Source: an uncultured Collinsella sp.
GTDB taxonomy: Bacteria; Actinomycetota; Coriobacteriia; Coriobacteriales; Coriobacteriaceae
Direction: 5' to 3'
Length of the DNA: 23,725 nt
NCBI GenBank assembly: GCA_958403205.1
Contig: CATXWM010000031.1
Span: 1-23,725 of the forward strand
The position numbers were made by a program, and so were the translations under genes. The notes under the pieces are model-generated. The model was not told where the DNA came from. It saw nothing but the letters and a program-made list of their open reading frames with translations, and made no database searches. Below, one piece after another: positions 21,458-23,725 of the stretch (its first letter is position 1; every line of letters starts with the position of its first letter).

Positions 21458-21571
21458 TGATAGTGGAGTCCTCATTTGCGCGTCATATCGCGTAGCGCTG
21501 ACGCGCTGGTTCCCACAATGACAGGAGGTAAAGTCCTCCCGTATCGTCTGTTGGCAATCCCGTAGCTTTAG

Positions 21572-22336
21572 CTAGCAGATGACCCGCGTGTGTTCCTCGA
21601 TGGCGGCACGATTCTCGGCGGCGATGCCCGGCTCGCACACCACGGCGTCCAAACTGTCCAGGCGGCAGAAGGTGTAGAAGTCGCGCTTGCCGATCTTGCT
21701 GGAGTCGGCGATGAGGTAGCGTGAATCGGCCTTGCTAAAGGCGAGCTGCTGGATGCGGCCCTCTTCCATGTTAGACGTAGACACGTCGCCATCCAGAATG
21801 CCGTTTGCGCCGATAAAGGCTGCGTCGATCCCCAGTGCGCGCAAGGTGTCCTCGGCCGTGGGGCCCACAAAGGCGGCAGTGCGGCGACGGTACATACCGC
21901 CCACGAGACACAGGTCGCAGTCTTCGCGCGCCTCGAGCAGATTAAACACCGAAAGCGAATTAGTCACGATGCGTAGGCGGCACGCCGGCAGCATCGAGGC
22001 CATCTGCTCAACTGTAGTGCCCGTCCCCAAAAAGATGGTCGAGCCCTCCTCGATGAGCCCAACGGCGCGGCGCGCGATCTGCAGCTTTTCCTCGGCATGC
22101 TTAGTGCGCTTTTCACTGTGCGAATACTCATGGCGCAACATAGCGTGCGGGCGACTCTGCGCACTACGGGCGCCGCCGTGCACGCGCTCGATCTCGCCTA
22201 GGCTCGCAAGCTCCTCAAGGTCGCGACGGATCGTCATGTCCGAGACACCTAACGCATCCGAAATCTCCTTAACCGAAACCGTGCCCTGCTCATCGAGCAG
22301 CTGGCGAACCCTATCCTGTCGCTCTGCCTTAATCAC
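21572..22336 (-). CDS. lacR: DeoR-family regulator, LacR-like
   Basis: Repressor of 254 residues. The N-terminal DeoR helix-turn-helix is typical (TVSVKEISDALGVSDMTIRRDLEELASLGEIERVHGGA, residues about 19-56). The C-terminal sugar-phosphate-binding domain has FLGTGTTVEQMA, IVTNSLSVFNLL, LVGGMYRRRTAAFVGP, FIGANGI and LIADSSKIGKRDF, as in the lactose-PTS repressor LacR, which responds to tagatose 6-phosphate in lactococci. A GTG start is supported by AGGA 6 bases upstream. It is divergent from galM. Given three LacG genes and a LacF in the window, LacR is a reasonable name, but the tagatose-pathway genes are not here. A truncated duplicate lies at 16956-17294. Confidence 0.87.
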   Translation of the reverse strand: MIKAERQDRVRQLLDEQGTVSVKEISDALGVSDMTIRRDLEELASLGEIERVHGGARSAQSRPHAMLRHEYSHSEKRTKHAEEKLQIARRAVGLIEEGSTIFLGTGTTVEQMASMLPACRLRIVTNSLSVFNLLEAREDCDLCLVGGMYRRRTAAFVGPTAEDTLRALGIDAAFIGANGILDGDVSTSNMEEGRIQQLAFSKADSRYLIADSSKIGKRDFYTFCRLDSLDAVVCEPGIAAENRAAIEEHTRVIC

Positions 22337-22542
22337 GATGAATCCTCGCCGTTCTTTGCGCGCATATCATTCAAACAGTAACGAACAAATTGTATCAGAC
22401 TCGTACGCGTCACAAATGAACGCCCGCGCAGCTCCAATCATCACTTTTTTGAGAAAAATACCCCCTGCTTTAGTGGGGTGTAGTGATAATCTCGCCTGTT
22501 CGCGCTACAGTTTGTCGGAAATACCTCGATGTTAGGAACCAA

Positions 22543-23595
22543 ATGATCACTTCCGAGCTTTTCGGCACCGCGCCGTGCGGTACCCCCGTTCATCGTTACA
22601 CCCTCAACGGGCCCGAGATCTGCGTTCGCATTATGGACTATGGCGCCACCGTGCTGGGTATCGATGTGCCCGACATTCCCGGCAACGTGCGCGATGTAGT
22701 GCTGGGCTTCGATAAGCTCGAGGATTACTTTGACAACCCCGCCTGCTTTGGCGCGACCATCGGCCCCGTGGCCAACCGCACCGCGGGCGCCACGATTACC
22801 ATCGACGGCACGGACTGGCATATGCCCGCCAACGAGGGTGCCAACAACCTGCACAGCGATCTTGAGCACGGTCTGCATAAACGCGTGTGGGACGTTGAGC
22901 TCGACGAGGCCCATAACGCCGTGCGCATGACCACCTCGCTTGAGGATGGCGAGCTGGGCCTTCCCGGCAACCGCACCTTTACAGCCGTGTTTACCGTGAC
23001 GCGTACCGGCGTCTTTCGCATCGAGTATGGCTGCGAGAGCGACCGCGCCACCTACGTGTCCATGACCAACCACACATACTTTAACCTTGCCGGCCATAAC
23101 GCCGGCATGGACTGCGAGCACTTCTTTGTTGCCAACGCTGCCCACTACCTGCCCATCAACGAGCAGAATATCCCCACCGGCGAGATCGCTCCGGTCGAGG
23201 GCACGCCGTTTGACTTCCGTGAGCTGCGCCCCGTCGCTCCTGGCATGGAAGCCGACGACCCGCAGATTAAGCAGGCCCGTGGCTACGATCACTGTCTGTG
23301 CATCGATGGCTATCAGTACGGCCGCAATCTGCGCCGCGCGATGCATGTCGAGGAGATGTGGACCGGTCGTGAGCTAGACTACTACACCACCGCCCCGGGC
23401 GTGCAGCTCTACACCGGCAACTGGCTGGGCGACGAGCACGCCAAGGACGATGCTAACTATGGCTGGGGCGCCGGCTTTGCCCTCGAGGCAGAGATGTACC
23501 CCGACACACCGCACCAGCCGCTGTTCCCGCAGGGCATTGTGGGCCCGGGTCACCCCTACAGCAATGTGATCGAATACCACTTTATGAGGCACTAA
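22543..23595 (+). CDS. galM: Aldose 1-epimerase (mutarotase)
   Basis: Interconverts alpha and beta forms of galactose and glucose. It has 350 residues, the normal GalM length. The family marks are present: GPVANRTAGA, NNLH with His104, MTNHTYFNLAGH with the acid His177, RGYDHC, and the catalytic base Glu315 in GFALEAEMYPDTP. The ATG at 22543 has TTAGGAA upstream; the open frame begins 60 bases earlier but without a fitting start. It is divergent from lacR across a 206-bp gap that holds a small CCCC/GGGG hairpin (22459-22480) and no clear promoter. A role with free galactose released by beta-galactosidases, rather than with phosphorylated sugars, is expected. Confidence 0.93.
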   Translation: MITSELFGTAPCGTPVHRYTLNGPEICVRIMDYGATVLGIDVPDIPGNVRDVVLGFDKLEDYFDNPACFGATIGPVANRTAGATITIDGTDWHMPANEGANNLHSDLEHGLHKRVWDVELDEAHNAVRMTTSLEDGELGLPGNRTFTAVFTVTRTGVFRIEYGCESDRATYVSMTNHTYFNLAGHNAGMDCEHFFVANAAHYLPINEQNIPTGEIAPVEGTPFDFRELRPVAPGMEADDPQIKQARGYDHCLCIDGYQYGRNLRRAMHVEEMWTGRELDYYTTAPGVQLYTGNWLGDEHAKDDANYGWGAGFALEAEMYPDTPHQPLFPQGIVGPGHPYSNVIEYHFMRH

Positions 23596-23623
23596 GCCCA
23601 CAACGCAACATATCGCACAGCAG

Positions 23624-23656
23624 CGCCCGCCGGCACCACTGCCGACGGGCGTTTTT
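23624..23656 (+). terminator. Terminator after galM
   Basis: CGCCCG-C-CGGCA pairs with TGCCG-A-CGGGCG (one internal mismatch) around a short loop, then TTTTT at 23652-23656. Confidence 0.9.
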
Positions 23657-23661
23657 CTATC

Positions 23662-23725
23662 CAGTCGAACGCCCGCTCGTTCGCGGCGTGGGTCGGCCTG
23701 ACGCCCTCCGAGCACTCCAGCGGGG
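23662..23725 (+). pseudogene. IS110-family transposase fragment, cut by the window end
   Basis: From 23668 the plus-strand frame reads NARSFAAWVGLTPSEHSSG, the start of the conserved C-terminal (IS116/IS110/IS902) domain of IS110-family transposases, where GLTP.E.SSG is a hallmark containing the active-site serine region. In a complete gene about 200 residues, including the N-terminal DEDD domain, should come before this. Instead the galM terminator lies only 11 bp upstream, so the copy is truncated at its 5' side. The rest lies beyond the window. Confidence 0.75.

Overview
The window looks like chromosomal DNA of a GC-rich Coriobacteriia gut bacterium, most likely Collinsella or a close relative. 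That call rests on codon bias, the lac-type PTS/glycosidase/LacI paralogue sets and the general style of the intergenic regions; no rRNA or marker gene is present to confirm it. The whole window is a beta-galactoside/beta-glucoside uptake cluster: four lactose-family PTS IICB permeases, one lactose-family IIA, three LacG-type GH1 6-phospho-beta-glycosidases, three LacI regulators, one GntR/HutC regulator, one LacR-type DeoR regulator plus a broken second copy, an aldose 1-epimerase, a TIM-barrel protein of unclear function and a Fic protein.

Layout. 1-200: a 22-bp hairpin element and a terminator. Cassette 1 (208-5490): IIA and lacI-1 on the minus strand, divergent from IICB-1 and lacG-1. Cassette 2 (5668-10498): lacI-2 divergent from lacG-2 and IICB-2. 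Cassette 3 (10840-15468): lacI-3 divergent from IICB-3 and lacG-3. 15600-16918: a Fic gene behind a large inverted repeat. 16956-17294: a truncated lacR-like DeoR fragment. 17457-21220: a visibly less GC-rich module of IICB-4 (minus) divergent from a TIM-barrel gene and a gntR gene. 21572-23656: intact lacR-like deoR divergent from galM. 23662-23725: the start of an IS110-family transposase remnant that runs off the window.

How it works together. Each IICB has its own phosphoryl-accepting Cys, but only one IIA is present, so it probably serves several permeases. Imported sugar phosphates would be hydrolysed by the three LacG paralogues. Each cassette has a divergent LacI regulator, and the shared promoter region carries palindromes related to, but distinct from, those of the other cassettes. 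The same promoter regions also carry tandem ACCGTTCAC-like 9-mers exactly 21 bp apart, a layout like LytTR-type activator sites, which suggests a second, shared layer of control.

The most unusual structure is a family of ten ~65-bp hairpin repeats (stem TCTCGATCTGTAACA / TGTTACAGATCGAGA) in four arrays at 5513, 10522, 15488 and 21232. They repeat every 79-81 bp, fall into three loop classes that always occur in the order 1-2-3, and sit only at the borders between modules.
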